Positions 23,554 to 32,367 of a stretch of DNA of 64,000 bases are shown here, piece after piece; the stretch's first letter is position 1; the number at the start of each line of letters is the position of its first letter. Source of the DNA: Bacillota bacterium (GTDB lineage: Bacteria; Bacillota; Desulfotomaculia; Desulfotomaculales; Desulfallaceae); assembly GCA_023439185.1 (NCBI GenBank), contig JAEXOR010000029.1:25258-89257 (forward strand), in the 5' to 3' direction. Below the pieces are notes generated by a model that was not told the DNA's origin, ran no database searches, and was given only the letters and a program-made list of their open reading frames with translations. A program made the translations under genes and the position numbers.

Positions 23554-24117
23554 TTGGCCCGCAGATACAGAATCAACTTTTTCAGATTGCTGCTGCTGAT
23601 CCTGTTCCTGACAGCGGTTTTCAATTACGACAACATATTAAAACAATTTTACCCGATGCCCTACCAATACTCCATCCTCCGCCATACCGCCGAAGCGGGG
23701 GTTGATCCATGCCTGCTTACAGCGATTATGAAAACGGAAAGCAATTTTGACCCCAACGCCGTCTCCCCCAAGGGGGCAAGAGGTTTAATGCAAATCATGC
23801 CCGAGACCGGGGAGTGGATCGCCCACCAGAGCGGTGCCGGTCCCTTCCACCCCGACATGCTCTTCGATCCCGACACCTGCATCAGCATGGCCGCCTGGTA
23901 CATCGCCGACCTGCAAAAAGAATTCGGCGACAACAGAATTATGGTGCTGGCAGCCTACAACGGTGGACGCGGCAATGTGCGCAACTGGCTAAATGAAGAA
24001 AAAATGTCCGGGAGCATCGGGGATGTGGACAACATTCCCTTCCCGGAAACCAGAAATTTTGTCCACAAGGTTTTGTGGAATTATAGAATATACAGTTGGC
24101 TGTACGGTGAGAATTAA
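23554..24117 (+). CDS. Membrane-anchored lytic transglycosylase (SLT domain)
   Basis: 187 residues from a TTG, with GGAGTG upstream. A signal-anchor (FFRLLLLILFLTAVF) is followed by the SLT fold: catalytic Glu in IMKTESNFDP, then PKGARGLMQIMPETG and AAYNGGRGNVRNWL. It cleaves peptidoglycan glycan strands outside the membrane. Close to coaE, as in many clostridia and Desulfotomaculum relatives. Confidence 0.93.
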   Translation: MARRYRINFFRLLLLILFLTAVFNYDNILKQFYPMPYQYSILRHTAEAGVDPCLLTAIMKTESNFDPNAVSPKGARGLMQIMPETGEWIAHQSGAGPFHPDMLFDPDTCISMAAWYIADLQKEFGDNRIMVLAAYNGGRGNVRNWLNEEKMSGSIGDVDNIPFPETRNFVHKVLWNYRIYSWLYGEN

Positions 24118-24201
24118 GGGCTAACCCTGGGAAAAACGGGAAGAACCCGCACCTTGACAAACCGCACCGGTAAACTTATAATGATATTTGCATCAAAACG
24201 G

Positions 24202-24284
24202 GTCGGAGTGGCGGAATCGGCAGACGCGTACGTTTGAGGGGCGTATGGGAGACCGTGCGGGTTCAAGTCCCGCCTCCGACACCA
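24202..24284 (+). tRNA. tRNA-Leu (anticodon GAG)
   Basis: 83 bases with encoded CCA. Acceptor GTCGGAG/CTCCGAC, anticodon arm TACGT-TTGAGGG-GCGTA (GAG), a long variable arm as in class II tRNAs, and T arm GCGGGTTCAAGTCCCGC. A terminator follows. Confidence 0.95.
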
Positions 24285-24304
24285 AAAATTCCTTTAAAAT
24301 CAAG

Positions 24305-24335
24305 GCTTTCGGGATTTTGACCGAAAGCTTTTTTT
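24305..24335 (+). terminator. tRNA-Leu terminator
   Basis: GCTTTCGG (24305-24312) pairs with CCGAAAGC (24321-24328), followed by seven T. Confidence 0.85.
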
Positions 24336-24441
24336 CACCTTGGGATAAGCCTTTAAAAAGTCTATATTTCTTTATCGTTAACATTTATCACCACATCTTT
24401 CATATGATCCCCGCAGGCATTAAACCGAAAGGAGAATCAAT

Positions 24442-24474
24442 ATGCGAGAAATCCTCAGTGAAAGGAGCGAATAA
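24442..24474 (+). CDS. Possible 10-residue leader peptide
   Basis: AAAGGAG precedes ATG 24442; the frame reads MREILSERSE and stops at TAA 24472-24474. Its last base is the first base of the coiled-coil gene's ATG (TAATG). It also contains that gene's ribosome site (AAAGGAG). Coupled translation is plausible. Confidence 0.35.
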   Translation: MREILSERSE

Positions 24475-24890
24475 TGATGGACAACGACAAATTTCAAGAC
24501 TTAGTGCTTCAGCAATTCCAAGTCATTACAGGTGAACTGCAATCCCTAAAAGAAGGCCAAAAGTCACTTACAGAGGGCCAAACCCGCCTTGAAACCCGCA
24601 TGGACAAGCTTGAAGAATCCCAGGCACGGCTTGAAAAATCCCAAGACATCCTAGCCTCTGAAGTCATGGCCATCAAAACCGACGTACAGAAAGTAAAGTC
24701 CACCGTCATCCGCATTGAGCAAGATCATGGTACCCGGCTCGGCGCCCTCATGGATGGCCATAGGCAAAATACCGAAATACTTGACCGTCATACCGAGCAA
24801 CTTGACCGCATTGAAAATAAAATCGAAAGCCATGACATCCAGATTTCTGTATTGGATAAAACTAAAGCTAATAAGCGTAAAGCAAAGTAA
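24474..24890 (+). CDS. Coiled-coil protein, member of a locally duplicated family
   Basis: 138 residues, almost wholly a heptad-repeat coiled coil: EGQKSLTEGQTRLETRMDKL, EESQARLEKSQDILASEV, and HTEQLDRIENKIESHDIQIS. No signal, membrane segment or catalytic motif. GAAAGGAG lies 7 bases upstream. Broken copies exist at 773-945 (C-terminal half) and 9402-9450 (N-terminal start), both near or inside the tRNA-Val element; this intact copy follows tRNA-Leu. Similar short coiled-coil proteins are frequent and uncharacterised in Firmicutes. The function is unknown. Confidence 0.85.
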   Translation: MMDNDKFQDLVLQQFQVITGELQSLKEGQKSLTEGQTRLETRMDKLEESQARLEKSQDILASEVMAIKTDVQKVKSTVIRIEQDHGTRLGALMDGHRQNTEILDRHTEQLDRIENKIESHDIQISVLDKTKANKRKAK

Positions 24891-25009
24891 TTATTAAAAG
24901 AAGAATTATTTTATCATAACTCCGTTATCATCTCCGGTATCCGGAAGAACAGGCAGCTTCGTTGGAGAAATTAACAAAACCATTGCTAAAGATTATTTTG
25001 ATGCAATAG

Positions 25010-25759
25010 CTAATTAACAGTGATAATTTCTCTTTTGATAACCTCACCATTAATCCCTATTTGTACCGTCTCCAGCGGTATGTCACTGCCGCTCTTTTTA
25101 ATGGCTTCGGTAATAATCCGTACAAAACCACGGCAACAGGGAATTTCCATGTATACCACGGTTAAACTGTTGATATTTACACTTTCCAGGATTTGTTCAA
25201 TCTTTTCTTCGTATATTTTTACATCATCAAATTTGGGACATCCGGAAGCCACCGCCTTGCCCTGAAGAAAATCGCTGTGTATGTTGTTATAAACAAAGGG
25301 AACACAATCCGCGACCAGGATAAGATCAGCATTTTTTAGAAATTGCGCAGTTGGCGGAATCAAGTATAGTTTGACCGGCCATTGACGATCAACTGAATAA
25401 CGAACCTGTCCCGAAAGACAGCCTGTGGCAGCATTAGGTTTACCCTGCTCCGTTACCTCCAGTCCATGGGCACGTAAATGCTCACGGTGCTTCTCTGCAA
25501 GTTCCGGCGATTTTTCTTCCAGGTGAATAAGCACTCCCTGGGCATCATATTCTTCAGCAGTCCTTTCTTCTACTTGGAGCGCTCCTTCTGGGCAGTGTCC
25601 CAGGCATGCTCCCAAACCGTCGCAAAAACTCTCTTTTACTAATTGAACTTTACCGTCCACAACCTGAAGCGCTCCCTCCGGGCATCCTGGCAGACATAAC
25701 CCGCAGCCATTACACTTTTCCTTATCAATACGTATAATACTTCTAATTTTTTTGATCAT
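25010..25759 (-). CDS. 4Fe-4S dicluster ferredoxin-like protein
   Basis: 249 residues. The N-terminus carries two ferredoxin motifs (CNGCGLCLPGCPEGA and CDGLGACLGHCPEGA). The C-terminal region (about 100-249) contains further Cys (GCLSGQ, DCVPF, GCPKFDD, PCCRGF), consistent with an additional metal site. An electron-transfer role in the cytoplasm is inferred. Its start lies 17 bases inside the upstream gene at 25743, so they are one operon. I know similar proteins only as uncharacterised ferredoxin-like proteins of anaerobes. Confidence 0.85.
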   Translation of the reverse strand: MIKKIRSIIRIDKEKCNGCGLCLPGCPEGALQVVDGKVQLVKESFCDGLGACLGHCPEGALQVEERTAEEYDAQGVLIHLEEKSPELAEKHREHLRAHGLEVTEQGKPNAATGCLSGQVRYSVDRQWPVKLYLIPPTAQFLKNADLILVADCVPFVYNNIHSDFLQGKAVASGCPKFDDVKIYEEKIEQILESVNINSLTVVYMEIPCCRGFVRIITEAIKKSGSDIPLETVQIGINGEVIKREIITVN

Positions 25760-26363
25760 CAGCAGATACCTCCTTAATGAGTTCAGCCACTTTTTCTTTG
25801 ATCATGCTTGCCACCTGCAGGTATTCTTGCAACCCTTTTCCGCCGGGGTTTGGAATATTCCACTGGATAACTTCGCCCTTGATCAATTCTTTAGGGATTT
25901 CCACCTCCGGACCCATTGTTACATACAAGTCTGCCGCACCAATTCTAGCTACATCCTTAGGTCTGCCGCGCCAGGAGATATTTTCCTTGCCGAGGACTTC
26001 CACTGTTTGGGTATCTGCCGTATCATTTGGCGATATACCGCCGCTTACAAAACCAAGATTGGAAGATGTATTGATTTCTTTTGCCAGCGCCTCAGCCATT
26101 ACGCTTCGCACAGTGTTTCCCACACCTATGAACGCCACCCTGATGCGCTTGAACTTTTTGTACAGTTCTTCCCCTACGCAATGTTTAGCGTATTTACACC
26201 ACTGCACGCATGATTCCACATCGTTGTATACTTGGAATCCACAGTTATCGCACTTGACACCTACGTCGTTGGAAAAAACCTCTACTTCACTGCCACACTC
26301 CGGGCACTTTTTAATTTTCAACGTCGGGGTGCCGGCCAGCGACCCCGGACACCTGTTCATCAT
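25743..26363 (-). CDS. Zinc-ribbon / LMW-phosphatase-like fusion without catalytic Cys
   Basis: 206 residues from the ATG at 26363, with GGGGGTGG upstream. The N-terminal Cys-rich domain (CPECGSEVEVFSNDVGVKCD, later CVQWCKYAKHCVG) is followed by a domain like low-molecular-weight protein phosphatase/arsenate reductase. The P-loop expected as CxxNxxR reads FIGVGNTVRSVMAEAL: Asn, Arg and Ser are kept but the nucleophilic Cys is Gly. A late Asp/Pro pair is not clear. It is therefore unlikely to be an active phosphatase and may be a sensor or anion-binding protein. Operon partner: the ferredoxin-like gene. Confidence 0.85.
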   Translation of the reverse strand: MMNRCPGSLAGTPTLKIKKCPECGSEVEVFSNDVGVKCDNCGFQVYNDVESCVQWCKYAKHCVGEELYKKFKRIRVAFIGVGNTVRSVMAEALAKEINTSSNLGFVSGGISPNDTADTQTVEVLGKENISWRGRPKDVARIGAADLYVTMGPEVEIPKELIKGEVIQWNIPNPGGKGLQEYLQVASMIKEKVAELIKEVSADDQKN

Positions 26364-26631
26364 GAGACCACCCCCTATATGGATCACGTAACCTTTAACA
26401 AAATAATAGTCAATTTATATATTTTTGGAGGTTTGCTAAGTCACGGAACAGGTGTGATTTTAGTCACTGAAGGCCCATTTCTTTTTAAACATAAGCAAAA
26501 AGCAAGATCCCAAGGTTGGATATTAATTTTTCCTCTGCATATTGGCATGATAAGACATAATTTGATAGTATAATCAATAAAGTTTCATAACTTAACTACT
26601 TGTTTTAATTAAGTCTAATTAAAGAAAAATA

Positions 26632-27501
26632 ATGGAGGAGCATAAGTTCGATATGATAAAGGAGTTCCCAAATGAAATAATTGATAAAATACTGGAGGAT
26701 ATCCATATTGGCTTAACCCTGGTAGGTACAGATGGGAAGATCCTGTGGTGTAATAAGCTTGCAATGGGAATATTAGGCTGGAAATTTCAAAATTCTAATA
26801 CCTCTTCGGTTTTAAACTGCCATAGAATAGCATTGCACGATAAGGTTATACAAAAAATTAATAATCCTAAACTTGACAAAGAATGGCACCGCATAATAAA
26901 AATTAAGGGAAGGTTTATTGAAAATACCTATTTCCCTATCCGTATACCTGATTATATTACTGGGATAATGATTATCACCAAGGATGTAACAGAACGTGAG
27001 ATGATGCACGAGGTAATTAAAAAGGCTGCTATTACAGATACGCTAACAGGCCTTTATAATCGAAAATTTTTCGAGCAGGTATGGAGCGACTTTGCCACCG
27101 GGGACAAACCATTTGGGGTCATCATGTTGGATGTGAATGCGCTGAAATATGTTAATGATAATTATGGCCATGAAGCAGGGGACAAGCTGCTTATTAAAGC
27201 TTCTAAACTAATAAGCGATAATGTAAGACAGATGGATTATGTTTTTAGGTTCGGGGGAGACGAATTTCTTGTTTTGTTACCGGAAGTTGGTAATGATATG
27301 CTGGAGGCGATTGAACAAAGAATTCGGGAGCAAAACCAGATTCCTTCCGCGGAAGAACCGATAAGTGTATATCTAAGTATAGGCACCTGTTCATCCTTAG
27401 AAACTATAGAAGTACAGGATATAATATCTTGTGCTGACCAAAAAATGTATGAGGATAAGCGAAGGTTTTATGCAGATGAAGGGAAACACTTGAAAAAATA
27501 A
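26632..27501 (+). CDS. PAS-GGDEF diguanylate cyclase
   Basis: 289 residues; an internal ATG at 26653 is an alternative start because the GGAGGAG lies between the two. A PAS domain (about 15-120, GLTLVGTDGKILWCNKLAMG) leads to a GGDEF domain (about 130-285) with an intact RFGGDEF active site at 207-212. An RxxD inhibitory site (RQMD, 199-202) is spaced five residues before it. It should make c-di-GMP and be product-inhibited. The gene is AT-rich. Two other c-di-GMP genes lie at 31590 and 40167. Confidence 0.92.
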   Translation: MEEHKFDMIKEFPNEIIDKILEDIHIGLTLVGTDGKILWCNKLAMGILGWKFQNSNTSSVLNCHRIALHDKVIQKINNPKLDKEWHRIIKIKGRFIENTYFPIRIPDYITGIMIITKDVTEREMMHEVIKKAAITDTLTGLYNRKFFEQVWSDFATGDKPFGVIMLDVNALKYVNDNYGHEAGDKLLIKASKLISDNVRQMDYVFRFGGDEFLVLLPEVGNDMLEAIEQRIREQNQIPSAEEPISVYLSIGTCSSLETIEVQDIISCADQKMYEDKRRFYADEGKHLKK

Positions 27502-27563
27502 TTAGTTGGTCAGATGCTTAAAGTGTGGTTCTTTTGTAACTATAACGGGTCAGGGTGAATGCA

Positions 27564-28163
27564 CTAACTGCGCCTTTTGCCCCAAATGCCTCTCAATAAT
27601 GCTCTGATGCCGGAAAGTTTTTTATCATTAATGCTGTTTTCCTCACCGCATTTATCAAGTTCTGAAACGAAAATTTTTCGGGCCGGCATGGGGAAAAAGC
27701 TGTTTTTGTTAACATTATTCACTTGAGGTTTGTAAAGTAGTTGAGTGAACCCGGCCAAACCTAAGCCGAAAACAAAGTGCGCAACAATTGTCACCATAAT
27801 CCCCGAAGGTTCTTGCGGCAGTTTGGCCTGTACGGCTTGACCCAACAACGTACCAAAGAGACCGACCCATATAAATAAACCAAAGCCAATACCTTTAATC
27901 CATAAATATCTTTTACCTGTAAAATAAATTACAACGACAAAAAGAACTCCCAGAGCCGCAGTAACAGTAATGTCCGCCACTCCGCCAATTATATAAGCCC
28001 CAGGGCTAAACAGGTCTTTTCGTTCAAGAAAGCGAGAAGCTGTAATCTGCCAGAAGACAACGTTCGTATAGCCCAGGAGATAAAAAATATAATTGACCAA
28101 CAGCTTAACAGCGTCTGCAAGAAGGCCAATAATCGCACCAATTATAACAATATCTCTAAACAT
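27564..28163 (-). CDS. Membrane protein of unknown function
   Basis: 199 residues with four to five membrane spans (IIGAIIGLLADAVKLLVNYI; ITVTAALGVLFVVVIYFTG; GFGLFIWVGLFGTLLG; VAHFVFGLGLAGFTQLL) and a basic cytoplasmic tail. GGAGAAAAA lies upstream of the ATG. The family is not recognised. It follows the UGA-containing thioredoxin-like gene on the same strand, about 110 bases away. Confidence 0.75.
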   Translation of the reverse strand: MFRDIVIIGAIIGLLADAVKLLVNYIFYLLGYTNVVFWQITASRFLERKDLFSPGAYIIGGVADITVTAALGVLFVVVIYFTGKRYLWIKGIGFGLFIWVGLFGTLLGQAVQAKLPQEPSGIMVTIVAHFVFGLGLAGFTQLLYKPQVNNVNKNSFFPMPARKIFVSELDKCGEENSINDKKLSGIRALLRGIWGKRRS

Positions 28164-28271
28164 GAAGTTTTTCTCCTATTGTATAGTAAGTGGGTTTCGT
28201 TTATTATTTACAAATGTTTTTAATACATACAAATAAAGCTAAACACATTATGCCAAAAAATCCGTTAATCT

Positions 28272-28622
28272 TTATTTTTGTTTGTTACTCAGTAGCTTCC
28301 CAACAGTATCAATAATTTGGTCCTGATCAATGTAACCGTGCAGCCGGGGTATGCCGTTAACCAGCGTCATCGGCAATAGTACCTGGTTGATAATTTTTTC
28401 TGTCTCCGGAAATTCTTTAATTGCGTCGGTTTTGACGTTAATGAACCGGCACTCCGTTCGGTCACCGAAAATATCCTTTAATTTTGCGGCCAGTTCTTCG
28501 GCCTCTACCTTCATGGTTTTCGACGGTTCGCCGCAGGCGGACCTACCGCTTGCGCATCAGCCGGCAAATTTAACGGGTTCGTCAACACCAAAAACGTAAA
28601 TTTTAATTTTGGTTTCTTCCAT
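28272..28622 (-). CDS. Probable selenocysteine-containing thioredoxin-like protein
   Basis: From the ATG at 28622 (GAGGAGTGGGGG upstream) the frame runs 116 codons to 28272 with one in-frame TGA at codon 22 (28557-28559). The N-terminus reads METKIKIYVF-type beta strand (MEETKIKIYVFGVDEPVKFA), then G-U-CASGRSACGEPSKTM. The rest has a thioredoxin-like pattern, with PMTLVNGIPRLHG resembling the cis-Pro loop. The TGA falls at the redox-motif position where related small proteins (for example the YuzD-like VVCASC pattern) have Cys. Downstream of TGA the RNA can form a stem-loop: either GCGG-UAGGU-CCGC, or GGUCCGCC-UGC-GGCGAACC with its loop 21 bases from TGA. An internal ATG at 28514 lacks a ribosome site and would lose the active site. 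A nonsense mutation is the alternative. Confidence 0.7.
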
Positions 28623-28662
28623 GTTGCCCCCACTCCTCATCTATAAAATTAGAACTATCAGC

Positions 28663-28705
28663 AAAAAAACAACGCAGCACATTAGCACGACTACGTTGTT
28701 TTTTT
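28663..28705 (-). terminator. Terminator after the membrane gene at 28758
   Basis: AAAAAAACAACG (28663-28674) pairs with CGTTGTTTTTTT (28694-28705). It separates the membrane gene from the selenoprotein candidate, which is therefore expressed from its own promoter. Confidence 0.75.
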
Positions 28706-28757
28706 ATGCTTCTATATGTTGATTTCCTGCCTGATTATACTTTTCAGGCCGGGCTTC

Positions 28758-29237
28758 TTAAATTTTATAACGGGTGGTACTGACCAAGGGACTCGTTGCC
28801 ATAAACACCCAGGCAGCAAAAACCCACCAACCCAAAAATGTCAGAGCGCTGAAATAGGGATAAAACCAGGGCCTAAAATCAAATAACCCAACGCTATGAA
28901 CCAGGTAGCCATAACCGGTGCTTGCAAAAGCGAAGGCAACAAGATAGAGATATAAAAAAGGGCGTCTAACGGGCAGGAAGCGCAGGAAAATCATCACCGT
29001 GAAAGTCCAACTGGGCGGGGACAGTATATTTTGCCCCAAAACATTAAAGATGCCGGCGTTTTTGAACCATATTATATGAAAGATGTTTTGAAATATCGCC
29101 ACCACCAAAACGTCACCCAGTCCGCCGATAAGAATACCATAGATGAAATACTGTTTATAATGTTCTTTCGGTATAAATATGAGCGTCATGATGAATGCCG
29201 TAAGTAAATATACCGGGTAAAAGAATGTTGCCGCCAT
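28758..29237 (-). CDS. Membrane protein of unknown function
   Basis: 159 residues from the ATG at 29237 (AGAGGTG 10 bases upstream); a TTG at 29249 overlaps that site. Four to five membrane spans (FFYPVYLLTAFIMTLIFIP; YFIYGILIGGLGDVLVVAIF; FLYLYLVAFAFASTGYGYLV; ALTFLGWWVFAAWVFMA). It resembles small Bacillota membrane proteins of the CBO0543 type, but that is tentative. Confidence 0.7.
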   Translation of the reverse strand: MAATFFYPVYLLTAFIMTLIFIPKEHYKQYFIYGILIGGLGDVLVVAIFQNIFHIIWFKNAGIFNVLGQNILSPPSWTFTVMIFLRFLPVRRPFLYLYLVAFAFASTGYGYLVHSVGLFDFRPWFYPYFSALTFLGWWVFAAWVFMATSPLVSTTRYKI

Positions 29238-29330
29238 TAAAACCAACACCTCTGCTCAATGGGTTTGTTGCTTATTATTTACAAAATTATTAAATACATG
29301 CAATTAAAACGGCGCACGGTAAATAAAAGA

Positions 29331-29357
29331 GCTGTTGACTTACTAACTGTCAACAGC
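29331..29357 (-). terminator. Terminator of the iron-sulfur oxidoreductase gene
   Basis: GCTGTTGAC pairs with GTCAACAGC around nine bases. On the minus strand it is followed by TCTTTTATTT. Confidence 0.7.
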
Positions 29358-29387
29358 CCCGTTAATTTGAAACGCACTATGCTTCTG

Positions 29388-31403
29388 TTACTGCAGGTAT
29401 CCGGCCACCAGCTCCGCTATATCCTTCGCCTTTACGGTTTCGGTCTGATCACATTCCTTGAGGCCGTCTTCAACCATGGTCAGGCAAAACGGGCAGTTCA
29501 CAGCGATAACCTCCGGCTGGGTGGCCAGGGCCTGTTCGGTACGCAGCACATTGATCCGGGTGCCGATGTTTTCTTCCAGCCACATCCTGCCGCCCCCCGC
29601 GCCGCAACAGAACGCGCTGTCCTTGTTCCTGTCCATTTCAACCAGGGAAACTCCGTTTAAACTGTTTATAATTTGCCGCGGAGCCTCATATTCGCTGTTA
29701 TAGCGGCCAAGGTAACAGGAATCATGGTAAGTCAGTTTCATTGTCCCGCCGGCGCCGGATAAAGTTATCTTCCGGTCGGCAATCAGGTTGCTGATCAGCC
29801 GGGTATGATGGATAACCTCAAAATCGGCGCCGAAACGGGGATACTCGTTCTTCAAGGTGTTAAAGCAATGGGGGCAGGCGGTAATGATCTTTTTGACCCC
29901 GTACTCTTTAAAGGATTCCATATTTTCTTCCACCAGGGACTGGAACAAATACTCGTTGCCCAACCTCCGGGCCGAATCGCCGCAACATTTTTCTTCGCTG
30001 CCCAGGATGGCGAAACTGACTCCCGCCGCCTTCAATATTTTGACCAGAGCGGCGGTTACGTTTTTGATCCGCTCGTCGAAGGAACCGGCGCAGCCCACGT
30101 AAAGCAGATATTCCGCATCCCTGTTTTCTTCCATGGTTGGCACTCCCAGCTCTTCAGCCCAGTCTCCCCTGTTTGTCCAGCCGACTCCCCAGGGGTTGGA
30201 ATTGCGTTCAAGGTTGGTGAAGGCCAGTTGCGCCTCGGCGGGAAATTCGCTTTGGTCCAAAACAAGGTTACGCCTTAAATCTATAATTTTATTGATGTGC
30301 TCATTCAACTGGGGACAATGCTCCTGGCAGGCATAGCATGTGGTGCAGGACCAGATGATGTCCTCGCTGATGATATTGCCGGCCAGTTCCGGCAGGTGGT
30401 CCCGGGCGTCCCCCGATTCCGCGGCGTGGGCTTCCTTTAAACCGCCGGCTTGTCTGGCGGGGCGCGGCAGACTTTCTTTGATCACGGCAATTAACTGCTT
30501 CGGAGAAAGCGGTTTACCGCTGATGAAGGCCGGGCAGTTATCCTGGCAGCGTCCGCATTCCGCGCAGGCGTAACAGTCAAGCAGTTGCTTCCATGTATAA
30601 TCAGTTACCTTGCTGACCCCGAAATTCTCTTCGCCCTCGTTTTCCAGGTCCAGGTCCTTTATGGAACCGCCCCGGGGCTGCAGGTTGCGCAGGTAAATGT
30701 TTATCGGCGCTGCCAGCGGGTGCACCAGGTGCGAATAACGGAAAAATACCATCAGGCCAAGCGCCATGGTAACATGGACCCACCAGAAAATTTCATATAT
30801 CGTCAAACGAGCGGATTGCTCCATTGATGCAAAAAGAACGGCCAGCGCGCCCGAAACCGGCGCCAGGGCATAACGCCCCTCACCAACCGCGCCCGCGTTT
30901 GCGCCGCTGGCTATGAAAAGGCTCGCCACCATTAAAACAATGCCTGAGATTAAAGCAACAATTACTCTCTCTTCAGCCCAGTCGCCGACGCCCAGCCGGG
31001 GCACTTTGGCCACATACCTGCGATATGCCGAAACAAGCATGCCAATCACGGCCAGCACGCCGAAAACATCAACCAGCAAATAAAAATAAGGGTTTTGACC
31101 TAAAAAAGGCAGTGCCGCGCCCGGGAACAACCCCTCCAGTATAAATTGCAGAATTCCCAAAGCAAAAACCGTCAACCCCCAGAAAATCATGAAGTGCATC
31201 AGGCCGGGGCCGGGCTCTCTGAACAACCTTCGCTGGCCCAGCACAATGGATAGTGTTCCGGATAACCTTTTAGCCGGCTGGTCGAACCTATTCTCGGGCT
31301 TGGCCAGAGCCAGTACGTTGTAACGTTCCATTATACCCATCACAAAGGAATACAAAGCAAAAGCAGTCATCAATACAAATACAACAATTTTTACATCTGT
31401 CAT
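29388..31403 (-). CDS. Membrane Fe-S oxidoreductase (NarI-like anchor + HdrD-like domain)
   Basis: 671 residues. The N-terminal ~240 residues hold about six membrane spans with conserved His, like NarI/DsrM-type cytochrome b subunits. Two 4Fe-4S motifs follow (CYACAECGRCQDNCPAF; CTTCYACQEHCP). Then two CCG domains typical of HdrB/D: CCGDSARR and FCCGAGGGRMW, with CPHCFNT and YHDSCYLGRY. It probably moves electrons between a cytoplasmic donor (for example electron-transfer flavoprotein) and the menaquinone pool, as proposed for related proteins in syntrophs and sulfate reducers. It is monocistronic here; no etf genes are adjacent. Confidence 0.92.
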   Translation of the reverse strand: MTDVKIVVFVLMTAFALYSFVMGIMERYNVLALAKPENRFDQPAKRLSGTLSIVLGQRRLFREPGPGLMHFMIFWGLTVFALGILQFILEGLFPGAALPFLGQNPYFYLLVDVFGVLAVIGMLVSAYRRYVAKVPRLGVGDWAEERVIVALISGIVLMVASLFIASGANAGAVGEGRYALAPVSGALAVLFASMEQSARLTIYEIFWWVHVTMALGLMVFFRYSHLVHPLAAPINIYLRNLQPRGGSIKDLDLENEGEENFGVSKVTDYTWKQLLDCYACAECGRCQDNCPAFISGKPLSPKQLIAVIKESLPRPARQAGGLKEAHAAESGDARDHLPELAGNIISEDIIWSCTTCYACQEHCPQLNEHINKIIDLRRNLVLDQSEFPAEAQLAFTNLERNSNPWGVGWTNRGDWAEELGVPTMEENRDAEYLLYVGCAGSFDERIKNVTAALVKILKAAGVSFAILGSEEKCCGDSARRLGNEYLFQSLVEENMESFKEYGVKKIITACPHCFNTLKNEYPRFGADFEVIHHTRLISNLIADRKITLSGAGGTMKLTYHDSCYLGRYNSEYEAPRQIINSLNGVSLVEMDRNKDSAFCCGAGGGRMWLEENIGTRINVLRTEQALATQPEVIAVNCPFCLTMVEDGLKECDQTETVKAKDIAELVAGYLQ

Positions 31404-31515
31404 GTTGCCCTACACCTCACCGAATATTTAGATTTTTTAGATTTAGTATAGTAGCAGTTTAACGGTTAATAGAGCATACATATAGCAAGTAACCGACAAA
31501 ATTAATTTTTAAAGC

Positions 31516-31560
31516 AAAAAAGCCGGGCAGCGGCGCTTTGCGCTCACCAACCCGGCCTTA
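31516..31560. terminator. Terminator between the HD-GYP and oxidoreductase genes
   Basis: AAGCCGGG pairs with CCCGGCCTT, with an A-run on the left side, which becomes a T-run on the minus strand. It serves the minus-strand HD-GYP gene at 31590. Confidence 0.65.
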
Positions 31561-31589
31561 CAGGCGGTCTGTTTATTTTTTGCCCGTTT

Positions 31590-32270
31590 TCAGTGCGGGA
31601 TACTAAAAGCCTCCAACTCTTTAATATCACTCTGGAAAAGCAAATGTTCATCTTTCATATTCATCAGCAGATAGTCCTCAAAAGCCTCTACGTAGAGGGG
31701 CGCGAACTGGGTACCCTTGTGCCGGTTTAATTCAGCCAGCGCTTCAAATACGGTTTTTCTCGTCTGGTACGACCTGGGACTGATCATCGCGTCAAAGGCG
31801 TCGGCGATGGTCAAAATACTGGCCAGCTCGGGTATTCCTTCGCCGGAAAGCCCCTCGTATCCGTTACCGTCCCATCTTTCATGGTGATACAGTATCAGAG
31901 GCAGGTATTTCCCCACCCCTTCAAGGGTTTCAACCATTCTTTTTCCCATCGACGTATGGGTCTTAATTAAATTAAATTCACTGTAAGTTAATCTGTCGGG
32001 CTTGTTCAACAATCTTTCATTAATACAGTTTTTCCCGATATCATGCAACAACGCTCCGTAACCCAGTGTTTTAATCTGCCGGGAGCTTAAACCGGCGTGT
32101 CTGGCTATTTTTACGGATATACTGCAGACATTACATGAATGTGTATACAGAGCATTGTTAAACCCGCTCAACAAGACGCTGACAAGCTTCTCAATGCGCA
32201 AAGTTATGACCCCCATTTTCAAAGCCCCATTGACATCAAAATGGGATCTATTTCGACAATCTTTCGACAA
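31590..32270 (-). CDS. HD-GYP domain phosphodiesterase
   Basis: 226 residues from a TTG, or 208 from the ATG at 32216 (MGVITLRIEKL), which I prefer. HD motif HDIGKNCIN, a second His pair in LYHHERWDGNGYEGLSGEGI and IADAFDAM are the HD-GYP signatures; the GYP triplet is GYE here. It probably hydrolyses c-di-GMP. No sensory domain is attached. Confidence 0.9.
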   Translation of the reverse strand: MSKDCRNRSHFDVNGALKMGVITLRIEKLVSVLLSGFNNALYTHSCNVCSISVKIARHAGLSSRQIKTLGYGALLHDIGKNCINERLLNKPDRLTYSEFNLIKTHTSMGKRMVETLEGVGKYLPLILYHHERWDGNGYEGLSGEGIPELASILTIADAFDAMISPRSYQTRKTVFEALAELNRHKGTQFAPLYVEAFEDYLLMNMKDEHLLFQSDIKELEAFSIPH

Positions 32271-32367
32271 TATTATACAACCACATGGAATAATTAATCA
32301 ATAATATTATCCATTATTATACATTTATTTTGTGAACAAAACAACTATTAATATAAAGCCGCTATCA

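Noticed and set aside
28272..28514. 80-residue protein starting at the internal ATG 28514
   Set aside because: No ribosome site precedes this ATG and the redox motif would be lost; the frame extended upstream through the TGA is better supported.
32276..32300. CCACATGGAATAATT, similar to the parS-like sites of the element
   Set aside because: Only one half of the palindrome is present, so it is not a plausible ParB site.
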